Shown piece after piece: positions 36,155-43,660 of a stretch of DNA of 64,000 nucleotides; within the stretch, counting starts at the first letter, position 1; every line of letters begins with the position of its first letter. A model generated the notes under the pieces. That model was given only the letters and a program-made list of their open reading frames with translations, had not been told where the DNA came from and searched no databases. The position numbers were made by a program, and so were the translations under genes. The stretch comes from Sphingomonadales bacterium (GTDB lineage Bacteria > Pseudomonadota > Alphaproteobacteria > Sphingomonadales > Sphingomonadaceae), in assembly GCA_017302615.1 (NCBI GenBank), contig JAFLDB010000005.1, forward strand, positions 113,052-177,051. Direction: 5' to 3'.

Positions 36155-38089
36155 TCACCTCCCCGGGTGATAGAAATCGTAGACAGCCTGCGCCACCGCC
36201 GCGCTAACGCCAGGTGCGCGCTGGAGGTCTTCCAGCGAGGCCGCGCGGACCTTGCTGGCCGTGCCGAAGTGCAGCAGCAGGGCGCGCTTGCGGGCCGGGC
36301 CGATGCCGGGAATCTCGTCCAGCGGACTGGCGGTGATCGCCCGGCTGCGCTTTTCGCGGTGCGCGCCGATGGCAAAGCGGTGCACCTCGTCGCGCAGGCG
36401 CTGCAAGTGGAACAGCAGCGGCGAATTGACCGGCAGCATCTTTTCCCGCCCGTCGGTGAAATGGAACACCTCGCGGCCCTCGCGCCCGTGGTGCGGCCCC
36501 TTGGCGATGGCGATCAGCGGCACGTCCTCGATCCCCATTTCCTCCAGCGTATCGCGCGCCGCGCTCATCTGGCCCTTGCCGCCGTCGATCAGGACCAGAT
36601 CGGGCCAGGTGCCGCCGTCGCGGTCCGGATCCTCGTCCTGCGCGCGGGCAAAGCGGCGCTGGAACACTTCGCGCATCATGCCGTAATCGTCGTTGGTCTG
36701 GGCCTGCTTAATGTTCCACTTGCGGTACTGGCCCTTCACGAAGCCGTCCGGCCCGGCCACGATCATCGCGCCAAGGGCATTGGTGCCCTGGATGTGGCTG
36801 TTGTCGTAAACCTCGATCCGCTGCGGCGGCTCGGGCAGTTCGAGGAATTCGGCGAGGTCACGGTTGAGCCGTGCCTTGGTGCCGCTTTCGGCCAGCCGCC
36901 GCTCCAGCGCCTCAACCGCGTTGCGGCTGGCCTGCTCCATCAGCCGGCGGCGATCACCGCGCTGCGGGACCGAGATTTCCACTTTGCCGCCGGCCGGCCC
37001 GGCCAGCGCCTCGGCCAGCAGCGCGGCTTCGGGCAGGGCGCGGTCGACCAGCACCAGCCGCGGTGGCGGCACTTCCTCATAGAACTGGGCAAGGAAGGCG
37101 GTCAGCACTTCGGCCCCGTCCAGCCCGTCGGTATGGCCGGGGAAGAAGGCCCGGTGGCCCCAGTTCTGCCCGCCCCGGATGAAGAAAGCCTGGATGGTAT
37201 AGGTTCCGCCCTTCTCCGCCACGGCGAAGACATCGGCATTGCCCACCCCTTCGGCGTTCACGGCCTGGCTGCCCTGGATGAACGTCGCGGCGCGGAGGCG
37301 ATCGCGCAGCATGGCGGCGCGCTCAAAGTCCAGCGCTTCGGCCGCTTCGGCCATCTGCGCCTCAATCTTCTTCTGCACCGCGCTGCTCTTGCCGCCGAGG
37401 AAATCCTTGGCCTCGGCCACCAGTTCGGCATAGCCGGCCGCGTCGATCCGCCCGACGCAGGGGGCCGAACAGCGCTTGATCTGGTACAGCAGGCAGGGCC
37501 GGTCGCGCCGCGCGAAGAAGCTGTCGGTGCAGGATCGCAGCAGGAACAGCTTCTGCAGCGCGTTGATCGTGGTGTTGACCGATCCGGCGCTGGCAAAGGG
37601 GCCATAGTAATTGCCCTTGGCCCGCCGCGCGCCGCGGTGCTTCATGATCCGGGGAAAGTCATGCTCGGCGCGCAGCAGGATGAACGGGAAGCTTTTGTCG
37701 TCGCGCAGCAGGACGTTGTAGGGCGGGCGGTAACGCTTGATCAGCTGGGCTTCCAGCAGCAGCGCCTCGGCCTCTGAATTGGTGGTGACGATGGTCATGC
37801 CGCGGGTCTGCGCCACCATCCGCTTCAGCCGCAGCGGCAGCCGGTCCACCTGGGTATAGTTCGCCACCCGGTTCTTCAGCGCCCGCGCCTTGCCGACATA
37901 GAGCACGTCGCCCTTGGCATCGGTCATCCGGTAGACGCCGGGCTTGGGCTTCAGCGTGGCCTGAACCTCGCGGATCGCCGCCACCCCGGCTTCCAGATCG
38001 GGCTGGCTGCCCTTGACCACATAGGTCGCGCGATCCTCGTTGAAACGGGTCGCGGCATTGGGCTGGTCGGGGCGTCCGGCCTTGGTCAT
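36155..38089 (-). CDS. uvrC: Excinuclease ABC subunit C
   Basis: 644 residues. It makes both incisions around UvrB-bound lesions. The N-terminal GIY-YIG domain (KPGVYRMTDAKGDVLYVGKARALKNRVANYTQ) is at about 48-85, the UVR/coiled segment near 200-235, the RNase H-like endonuclease domain RIEVYDNSHIQGTNALGAMIV near 390 with DLVLIDGGKGQ near 470, and C-terminal helix-hairpin-helix IPGIGPARKRALLLHFG. The ATG at 38089 matches the family; a frame to 38242 would cross the divergent promoter. I see no LexA-type box upstream. Confidence 0.97.
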   Translation of the reverse strand: MTKAGRPDQPNAATRFNEDRATYVVKGSQPDLEAGVAAIREVQATLKPKPGVYRMTDAKGDVLYVGKARALKNRVANYTQVDRLPLRLKRMVAQTRGMTIVTTNSEAEALLLEAQLIKRYRPPYNVLLRDDKSFPFILLRAEHDFPRIMKHRGARRAKGNYYGPFASAGSVNTTINALQKLFLLRSCTDSFFARRDRPCLLYQIKRCSAPCVGRIDAAGYAELVAEAKDFLGGKSSAVQKKIEAQMAEAAEALDFERAAMLRDRLRAATFIQGSQAVNAEGVGNADVFAVAEKGGTYTIQAFFIRGGQNWGHRAFFPGHTDGLDGAEVLTAFLAQFYEEVPPPRLVLVDRALPEAALLAEALAGPAGGKVEISVPQRGDRRRLMEQASRNAVEALERRLAESGTKARLNRDLAEFLELPEPPQRIEVYDNSHIQGTNALGAMIVAGPDGFVKGQYRKWNIKQAQTNDDYGMMREVFQRRFARAQDEDPDRDGGTWPDLVLIDGGKGQMSAARDTLEEMGIEDVPLIAIAKGPHHGREGREVFHFTDGREKMLPVNSPLLFHLQRLRDEVHRFAIGAHREKRSRAITASPLDEIPGIGPARKRALLLHFGTASKVRAASLEDLQRAPGVSAAVAQAVYDFYHPGR

Positions 38090-38132
38090 GGGATGCAGAT
38101 AGGCGCTGCGCGACCGGGAAAAAAGCCGCGAG

Positions 38133-38160
38133 TTGACGGCAATCCCCGGTGTGTTACGCT
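38133..38160 (+). promoter_or_regulatory. Candidate promoter for the wax ester synthase operon
   Basis: TTGACG (38133-38138), 16-base spacer, TACGCT (38155-38160), 54 bases before the TTG start, in the 125-base gap divergent from uvrC. Confidence 0.45.
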
Positions 38161-38214
38161 CCCCCGATCGGCCAGACCCGGCATAACGGGCGGCCCGAGA
38201 TCGAGGGGGAACGC

Positions 38215-39759
38215 TTGAAGCAACTCCAGGGGATGGATGCATCGTTCGTTGCGCTGGAAACGCGCAATTCGCCCATGCACATCGGCTCGCTGCTGATCTA
38301 CAATCCGGCCACGGCCCCTGGCGGTTTCGTCCGCTACAAGGACATCCTGCGGTTCTTCGAAAGCCGGATGCAGCTGTCCAAGACCATGCGCCAGCGGCTG
38401 GTGCGGGTACCGTTCGATCTGGACTATCCCTACTGGGTCGAGGACAAGGACTTCGACCTTGAATACCACGTCCGTCACGTCGCCCTGCCCAAGCCGGGGG
38501 ACTGGCGGCAACTGTGCATCCAGGCGGCGCGGATCTTTGCCCGGCCGCTCGACCTGACCCGCCCGCCGTGGGAATTCACCATTGTCGAAGGGATCGACAA
38601 CGTCCCCGGCGTGGCCCCCGGCAGCTATGCCATGGTCACCAAGGTCCACCACGCCGCGATCGACGGGATGAGCGGGATCGACCTGATGGAGGCGCTCCAC
38701 ACGCTCGATCCGAACGCGCCGCCGCCGGACACGCCCGATACCTGGCAGGGCGAGGATCTGCCCAATTTCGCCGAACTGCTGACCAAGAGCTGGATCAACA
38801 CCATCGCCAACCCGGTGCGCCAGCTGGATGTGGCGGCCAAGGCGATGCCCGGGGTGGCCAAGGCGATCAAGGGCCTGGTTTCGAAGGATTTTCGCCTGCA
38901 TGGCGAGATGATCGCCCCGCGCACCCGGTTCAACGCGGTGATCTCGCCCGGCCGGGTGGTGGAGGGCCGCTCGGTCCCGCTGGCCGATATCAAGCTGATC
39001 CGCGAGGCGGTGCCGGGGGCCAAGGTCAACGATGCGTTCCTGGCGATCATTGGCGGGGCGATGCGCAAATACCTCGCCAAACATGGCGACCTGCCCGACA
39101 AGACGCTGACTGCGATGGCTCCGATCTCGGTCCGCGCCAAGGACGAAAAGGGCGACATGGGCAACCAGGTCGCCGCGCTGATCGCGCCGCTGGGTACCCA
39201 CCTTGCCGATCCGCTGGAGCGGCTCGCCTATGTCCATTCGCAGACCGTCAATTCCAAGGCGATGACCGACGCGCTGGGCGCGCGCAACATGACCGAGATG
39301 AGCAAGGTCAGCCCGGCCCTGTTCATGGCGCTGGGCGCGCAGCTCTATACCCGGCTGGGTCTGGCCGACCGGGTCGGCCCGCCCTTCACCACGGTTGTCA
39401 CCAATGTGCCGGGTCCGCCGGTGCCGATCTATTCCAGCGGTGCGCGACTGGAATCGATGATGGGGCTGCTCTGCCTGACTGACGGCCTCGGCCTCGGCCA
39501 CGTGGTGCAAAGCTATTGCCGGGAGGCGACGATTGCCTTCACCGCCTGCCGCAAGCTGATGCCCGATCCGGAATTCTACGCACAATGCATCGAGGACAGC
39601 TTCACCGAACTGCGCGATGCGGCCAAGGCCGCGCTTGCATCGGCACCAGCAGACCCCACATCGAAGGGACAGGCCGCCCCCAAGGCCCGGACCAACAAGA
39701 CCAAGCCGGCGGCGAAAAAGGGCGCCGCCAAGCCCGGAAAGGCTTCGAAGAAGAAATGA
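38215..39759 (+). CDS. Wax ester synthase/diacylglycerol acyltransferase (WS/DGAT)
   Basis: 514 residues. The acyltransferase active site is the HHAAIDGMSG motif at about 145-154 (HHxxxDG), preceded by RPLDLTRPPWEFTIVEGID. The C-terminal domain has VVTNVPGPPVPIYSSGARLE, and PISVRAKDEKGDMGNQ comes near residue 302. The enzyme joins acyl-CoA to long-chain alcohols or diacylglycerol to make storage neutral lipids. A lysine/alanine-rich tail of about 35 residues (KARTNKTKPAAKKGAAKP) ends the protein. The TTG start follows GAGGGGGAACGC. The stop overlaps the next ATG. Confidence 0.93.
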   Translation: MKQLQGMDASFVALETRNSPMHIGSLLIYNPATAPGGFVRYKDILRFFESRMQLSKTMRQRLVRVPFDLDYPYWVEDKDFDLEYHVRHVALPKPGDWRQLCIQAARIFARPLDLTRPPWEFTIVEGIDNVPGVAPGSYAMVTKVHHAAIDGMSGIDLMEALHTLDPNAPPPDTPDTWQGEDLPNFAELLTKSWINTIANPVRQLDVAAKAMPGVAKAIKGLVSKDFRLHGEMIAPRTRFNAVISPGRVVEGRSVPLADIKLIREAVPGAKVNDAFLAIIGGAMRKYLAKHGDLPDKTLTAMAPISVRAKDEKGDMGNQVAALIAPLGTHLADPLERLAYVHSQTVNSKAMTDALGARNMTEMSKVSPALFMALGAQLYTRLGLADRVGPPFTTVVTNVPGPPVPIYSSGARLESMMGLLCLTDGLGLGHVVQSYCREATIAFTACRKLMPDPEFYAQCIEDSFTELRDAAKAALASAPADPTSKGQAAPKARTNKTKPAAKKGAAKPGKASKKK

Positions 39760-40559
39760 CCGCAACCACCGCCGCGCGCGAAGCGCTGGAGATCGAGGCC
39801 CGCCCGCCGCACCGCCTGCTGGCGCTGGCCGAAGGACGCGCCGTGTTCGAGCTCGCCTCGTTCTATGCCTCCCGTCACCTGCTGGGGATGCTGCCCAAGG
39901 GCGATGGCCACCCGGTGCTGGTGCTGCCGGGCTTCCTCGCCTCGGACAGCTCGACCGCGCCGATGCGCCGGCTGCTGGGGGACCTGGGCTATGCAGCGCA
40001 CGGCTGGGGCCTGGGCCGTAACGTCCGGGTCGATCTGCAGCGGGTCCACGAGATGGAGCAGCTGCTGCTCAAGATCCACCGCGAGAGCGGCCGCAAGGTC
40101 TCGATCGTTGGCTGGAGCCTGGGCGGCGTATTCGCCCGCGAACTGGCCAAGCTCCACCCCGATGCGGTGCGGCAGGTGATTTCGCTGGGCAGCCCGATCC
40201 ACGACGATCGCCGCCACACCAATGCCAGCCGCCTGTTCGAATTCCTCAACGGCAAGGATCCGGAACCGGTCAGGCATGGGCGCTTTACCGGGCTGGATCA
40301 GGCCCCGCCGGTACCGACTACCTCGATCCTGACCCGCAGCGACGGCATCGTCCACTGGCGCGGATCGGTCCAGCATGCCGACCGGGGCCACGGCCAGACC
40401 GAGAATATCGTGGTCCATGCCAGCCACTGCGGACTGGGCGTCAATCCCAGCGTGATGGTGGCGCTGGCCGACCGGCTGAAGCAGCCGGAAGGGGAATGGC
40501 ACCCCTTCACCCCGCCGCTGGCGCAGCGCTGGATGTTCCCCTCGCAGAAAGTCCATTGA
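39756..40559 (+). CDS. Alpha/beta hydrolase of the WS/DGAT operon
   Basis: 267 residues. Oxyanion HPVLVLPGFLASDSSTAPMRRLLGDLGY near residue 52, nucleophile Ser121 in GWSLGGVFAREL, then SLGSPIHDD near 147 and a late HASHCGLG that offers the catalytic His. It resembles cytosolic triacylglycerol-lipase-like or PhaC-like hydrolases. It overlaps both neighbours by a few bases (ATGA on the left, TGATG on the right), so all three genes of the cluster should be made in step. A lipid acyl-chain substrate is inferred from that context. Confidence 0.85.
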   Translation: MTATTAAREALEIEARPPHRLLALAEGRAVFELASFYASRHLLGMLPKGDGHPVLVLPGFLASDSSTAPMRRLLGDLGYAAHGWGLGRNVRVDLQRVHEMEQLLLKIHRESGRKVSIVGWSLGGVFARELAKLHPDAVRQVISLGSPIHDDRRHTNASRLFEFLNGKDPEPVRHGRFTGLDQAPPVPTTSILTRSDGIVHWRGSVQHADRGHGQTENIVVHASHCGLGVNPSVMVALADRLKQPEGEWHPFTPPLAQRWMFPSQKVH

Positions 40560-41503
40560 TGTCGACCCTGCACCTGGTTGATCCCAGCCTGCTGCCGCTG
40601 CTGGAATTCATGCCCGGCACGGCCTTTACGGCCGGGAACCTGCCCGAAATCCGCGTCCAGTCCGAACAGCGCTTCGCCTTCCTCGGCGATCCGGTGCTGA
40701 AGCCGGAAGTCAAGGTGATCGACGGGCCGGACGGGCCGCTCGAGATCTACTGGTACGATCCCGCCCCCGGCAGCACCGGCCGGGCCGCGCTATACCATAT
40801 CCATGGCGGTGGGATGGTGATCGGATCGGCCAGGTCGATGCAGCACGGCCCGGCCGGGATGGCGGCTGCGCTGGGTATCCCGGTTGCCTCGGTCGAATAC
40901 CGGCTCGCGCCGGAACACCCCTTCCCCGCCCCGCAGGAGGATTGCTACGCCGGTCTCAAGTGGCTGGCGGACAATGCAACCGCGCTTGGCGTCGATCCCG
41001 CGCGGATCGGCATCGTCGGAGAAAGCGCCGGGGGCGGTCTGGCCGCAGCCACGGCGCTGATGGCACGGGACCGGGGCGGGCCGTCGCTGGCCGCGCAGTT
41101 CCTGGTCTTCCCGATGCTCGATCACCGCACCGGCAGCGATTCCTGCCTCTATGCCAACCCGGCCACGGGCGAATTCGTCTGGACCCGGGAAAGCAACCGG
41201 TTCGGCTGGGCCGCGCTGCAAGGGAGCTATGCTGCGGACGATGCGCGCAAGGGCTGGTTCTCGCCCAGTCTGGCCGAGGACCTGTCCGGCCTGCCGCAGA
41301 CCTGGATCGGCACCGGCAGCCTCGACCTGTTCCTGGATGAGAACCTGGACTACGCCCGCCGCCTGATCGCCGCCAAGGTGCCGGTGGAACTCCATTCCTA
41401 TCCCGGCGCGATCCATGCGTTTCAGGCGATTGCGGGCAGCCACCTGGCCCAGTCTTTCAACCGCGACATGCTGGGGGCCATGGCCCGCTGGCTGGTGGAT
41501 TGA
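40559..41503 (+). CDS. Hormone-sensitive-lipase family carboxylesterase
   Basis: 314 residues. The family IV (HSL) oxyanion motif HGGGMVIGSA begins at His82. Nucleophile Ser156 is in GESAGGGLAAA, and SVEYRLAPEHPFPAPQEDCYAGLKWL between them is typical. Asp in GSLDLFLDENL and His in YPGAIHAFQ complete the triad. It probably hydrolyses short- to medium-chain esters. As the third coupled gene after WS/DGAT it may mobilise or edit neutral lipid acyl chains (inference). A hairpin follows the stop. Confidence 0.92.
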   Translation: MSTLHLVDPSLLPLLEFMPGTAFTAGNLPEIRVQSEQRFAFLGDPVLKPEVKVIDGPDGPLEIYWYDPAPGSTGRAALYHIHGGGMVIGSARSMQHGPAGMAAALGIPVASVEYRLAPEHPFPAPQEDCYAGLKWLADNATALGVDPARIGIVGESAGGGLAAATALMARDRGGPSLAAQFLVFPMLDHRTGSDSCLYANPATGEFVWTRESNRFGWAALQGSYAADDARKGWFSPSLAEDLSGLPQTWIGTGSLDLFLDENLDYARRLIAAKVPVELHSYPGAIHAFQAIAGSHLAQSFNRDMLGAMARWLVD

Positions 41504-41504
41504 C

Positions 41505-41532
41505 GGCAGGGACGGCCCACGCCGTCCCTGCC
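41505..41532. terminator. Hairpin between convergent genes (bidirectional terminator candidate)
   Basis: Perfect 12-base-pair stem GGCAGGGACGGC / GCCGTCCCTGCC with a CCAC loop, two bases after the esterase stop and 13 before the end of the convergent gene. It has no strong T-tract on either side. Confidence 0.65.
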
Positions 41533-41545
41533 CGATACTTGGCGC

Positions 41546-42028
41546 TCAGCGCGCGATCTGGATGTTGCGGATCCGCCCGGCGCCGTCGATGATGCAGCTG
41601 AAGTCGCCGCCTTCGGCGCGGCCTTCAACCTTCCAGCCATCGCCGTCGCGGTTGACCGCGTCAATCTCAGCATTCTGGTTGGCGCCGCGGGTCACTTCGC
41701 CAAGGCAGCGATTAATCGCGCCGTTCACGCCGGTGCCGTCCTGCCACTGCGGACGATTGTCCTCGCGGGCATAGTCCCGCTCGTACCGGTCATCGCGGTC
41801 GCGGCGTTCATAGCGGTCGCGCTTCTTTTCCTTGCTGGCCGCACTGGCAATGGCCGCGATCCCGCCGATGATCAGGATCCCGGCAAAGATATCGCCCGCA
41901 TCAACCCGGTCGCGGTGGTGATAGCCGCCCCAACCCCAGCGCGGACCCGCCATGGCCGGCGTCGCCACCATCGACAGCGCCGCCGCCGAAAGCAGCGTGG
42001 CGGCCAAACGCGAAGACTTCTGCATCAT
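41546..42028 (-). CDS. Secreted protein of unknown function, paralogue of 42160-42747
   Basis: 160 residues with a signal peptide (LAATLLSAAALSMVATPAMAG). The segment DAGDIFAGILIIGGIAAIASA is a hydrophobic glycine-zipper-like stretch that recurs in the next gene. It is followed by an Arg/Asp/Tyr-rich charged linker and a C-terminal domain (GVNGAINRCLGEV...GWKVEGRAEGGDFSCIIDGAGRIRNI) with two cysteines. I do not recognise a named function. An envelope location is likely. The start is one of two adjacent ATGs at 42028/42025, after AGGG. Confidence 0.8.
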   Translation of the reverse strand: MMQKSSRLAATLLSAAALSMVATPAMAGPRWGWGGYHHRDRVDAGDIFAGILIIGGIAAIASAASKEKKRDRYERRDRDDRYERDYAREDNRPQWQDGTGVNGAINRCLGEVTRGANQNAEIDAVNRDGDGWKVEGRAEGGDFSCIIDGAGRIRNIQIAR

Positions 42029-42084
42029 TGTAAGAACCCTCCTGCCGGGCGGCCGTGCGGCCCCTGCCGTCGGCACAATCCGCC

Positions 42085-42096
42085 CTTTGTACAAAG
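42085..42096. promoter_or_regulatory. Perfect 12-base palindrome upstream of the 41546-42028 gene
   Basis: CTTTGTACAAAG in the 131-base gap between the two paralogues, between the hairpin at 42101 and the ATG at 42028. A possible operator; no known consensus is claimed. Confidence 0.25.
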
Positions 42097-42100
42097 AGCT

Positions 42101-42134
42101 AGGCGGTCCAGGCTTGCTGGGGCCTGAACCGCCT
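42101..42134 (-). terminator. Hairpin after the 42160-42747 gene
   Basis: Thirteen-position stem AGGCGGTnCAGGC / GCCTGnACCGCCT with one mismatch and an eight-base loop, 25 bases after the stop on the minus strand, followed by AGCTCTTTG. It separates the transcripts of the two paralogues. Confidence 0.55.
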
Positions 42135-42159
42135 GCCGTTTGATCAGGTTTTCCCGGAC

Positions 42160-42747
42160 TTACAGCCCGCGGATCCCGTCGATGTCGAGATCGACCACCC
42201 GGCCGCGCTCGATCTTGCACTTGAACGAACCGGAGTCGAACCCGCGGTGGCCGTTGTTCCAGCCGCGATAGTCACCGCCCCAGCCATTGCCATAGCGGTT
42301 GTCGCCCTGACGCCAGCCGTGCCCGCGGGTGTTGACCGCGATCCGGCCCTTGACCTCGAACCCGTAGCGGGTGTCCTTGATCTGGCGGACATCGGTGACG
42401 TCGGCATCTCGGTAGCGGCCCTGAGCATAGCGCTCGGCGGCCCGGACGCACTGTTCCACCGCCTGGCGCGGATTGTCGCGATAGCCATAACCGTAACCGG
42501 CGCGGTCATAGCGGTAGTCGTTGTCGCGATAGTCGCCATAGCGGTAGCCGCGGTCGTTGCGGCTGCCCGAGCTGGCAATCGCGGCAATCCCGCCGATGAT
42601 CAGCGCACCGGCAATGATTTCGCCCGCACTGATCCCGCCGCGATCGCGATCATATCCGCGACCGTCAGCGAAAGCGGGGGCCGCCGAAGAGACAGCCATC
42701 GCGCCCGCCGCGATGGTGCCGACAAGAGCTTTGGACAGGGTCTTCAT
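42160..42747 (-). CDS. Secreted glycine-zipper-like protein of unknown function
   Basis: 195 residues with a signal peptide (ALVGTIAAGAMAVSSAAPAFA). SAGEIIAGALIIGGIAAIASSGS repeats the hydrophobic motif of the gene at 41546. A Tyr/Arg/Asp-rich linker (DYRDNDYRYDRAGYGYGYRD) follows, then a domain with AVEQCVRAAERYA, YGFEVKGRIAV and SGSFKCKIERGRVVDLDI, matching the same C-terminal cysteine pattern. The ATG at 42747 is preferred over 42756 for spacing to AAGGA. Function unknown; probably envelope-associated. Confidence 0.82.
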   Translation of the reverse strand: MKTLSKALVGTIAAGAMAVSSAAPAFADGRGYDRDRGGISAGEIIAGALIIGGIAAIASSGSRNDRGYRYGDYRDNDYRYDRAGYGYGYRDNPRQAVEQCVRAAERYAQGRYRDADVTDVRQIKDTRYGFEVKGRIAVNTRGHGWRQGDNRYGNGWGGDYRGWNNGHRGFDSGSFKCKIERGRVVDLDIDGIRGL

Positions 42748-42919
42748 GGCATTCATCCTTCAGTTCGCCGGGCGGAATAGCCGGGCGTTGAGGACGGTTT
42801 ACCGATTCGCCGGTGGCGCAAAGCTGAACTCTCCGGTTAGGCGGCGTTCAGGTTTGCGGTCATTTTTATGAACGATGGTTTTAGCGATCGGTTAAGCATG
42901 AAAGTCTAGGATTGCCGCC

Positions 42920-43654
42920 ATGCTTGAACTGCTCGCGCTCTTTTCCGGCCCGCTGGTTGCCCTGATCCTGATCGCATGGGAACGCGCGATCGGCGCACCG
43001 CCAACCGATTGGTGGATCAACCTGCAATCGTGGCTGCTGAAGATCGTGGGCGCTTTCACCGTCTACAAGATGGTTCAGGCCTGGCAGGGGCCGGCCCTGA
43101 TCGACGGCGCGGCACTGCCGGTCTGGGCAGCGGTGATCGTCTATATCCTGGTCTATGACCTGGCCGAGTACCTGTTCCACCGGATGCAGCACCGGATCCC
43201 GCTGCTGTGGTCGATGCATTCGCTGCACCATTCGGACCCCAACATGTCGGTGCTGACCACCAACCGCCACTTCTGGGCCGATCCGCTGTTCAAATCGATC
43301 ACGGTCTGGTCAGCGGCGGCGTTCATCATTTCGCCCACCCCGGTGGCGCTGGCAGCCTACAGCGCGATCGGGCTGTGGCATTTCGTCACCCATTCGCAGC
43401 TGCCGCTCAACCTGGGGCGCTGGTCATGGGTGATCAATACGCCCGCCTATCACCGCCGCCACCACTCGGCCCTGCCGGAACACTATGACAGCAACTTTGC
43501 CGCGCTGTTTCCGATCTGGGACGTGCTGTTCGGGGACTATCACCGGCCGGAGGGCTTCCCTCCGACCGGGTACAGCACGCGACCGACAAGCTTGCTCGAG
43601 CAGTTGCTGTGGCCGCTTTACCACGGCCGGGCCGAAGCCGACCCGGCCGAGTAG
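42920..43654 (+). CDS. Sterol desaturase/fatty acid hydroxylase family membrane protein
   Basis: 244 residues with several membrane helices. The three histidine clusters of the di-iron family are present: HRMQHRIP near residue 91, HSLHHSD near 105, and HRRHHSALPEH near 178. This is the integral-membrane hydroxylase/desaturase superfamily; substrates range from sterols to fatty acids, carotenoids and lipid A. In sphingomonads carotenoid or fatty acid hydroxylation is plausible, but no pathway genes are adjacent. It converges with the prolyl oligopeptidase gene. Confidence 0.9.
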   Translation: MLELLALFSGPLVALILIAWERAIGAPPTDWWINLQSWLLKIVGAFTVYKMVQAWQGPALIDGAALPVWAAVIVYILVYDLAEYLFHRMQHRIPLLWSMHSLHHSDPNMSVLTTNRHFWADPLFKSITVWSAAAFIISPTPVALAAYSAIGLWHFVTHSQLPLNLGRWSWVINTPAYHRRHHSALPEHYDSNFAALFPIWDVLFGDYHRPEGFPPTGYSTRPTSLLEQLLWPLYHGRAEADPAE

Positions 43655-43660
43655 GCCTGA

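Noticed and set aside
42869..42893. TGAAC-N16-GGTT upstream of the fatty acid hydroxylase gene, resembling the EcfG general stress promoter
   Set aside because: The -35 departs from GGAAC and the -10 from CGTT, and such loose matches are frequent; not supported without expression data.
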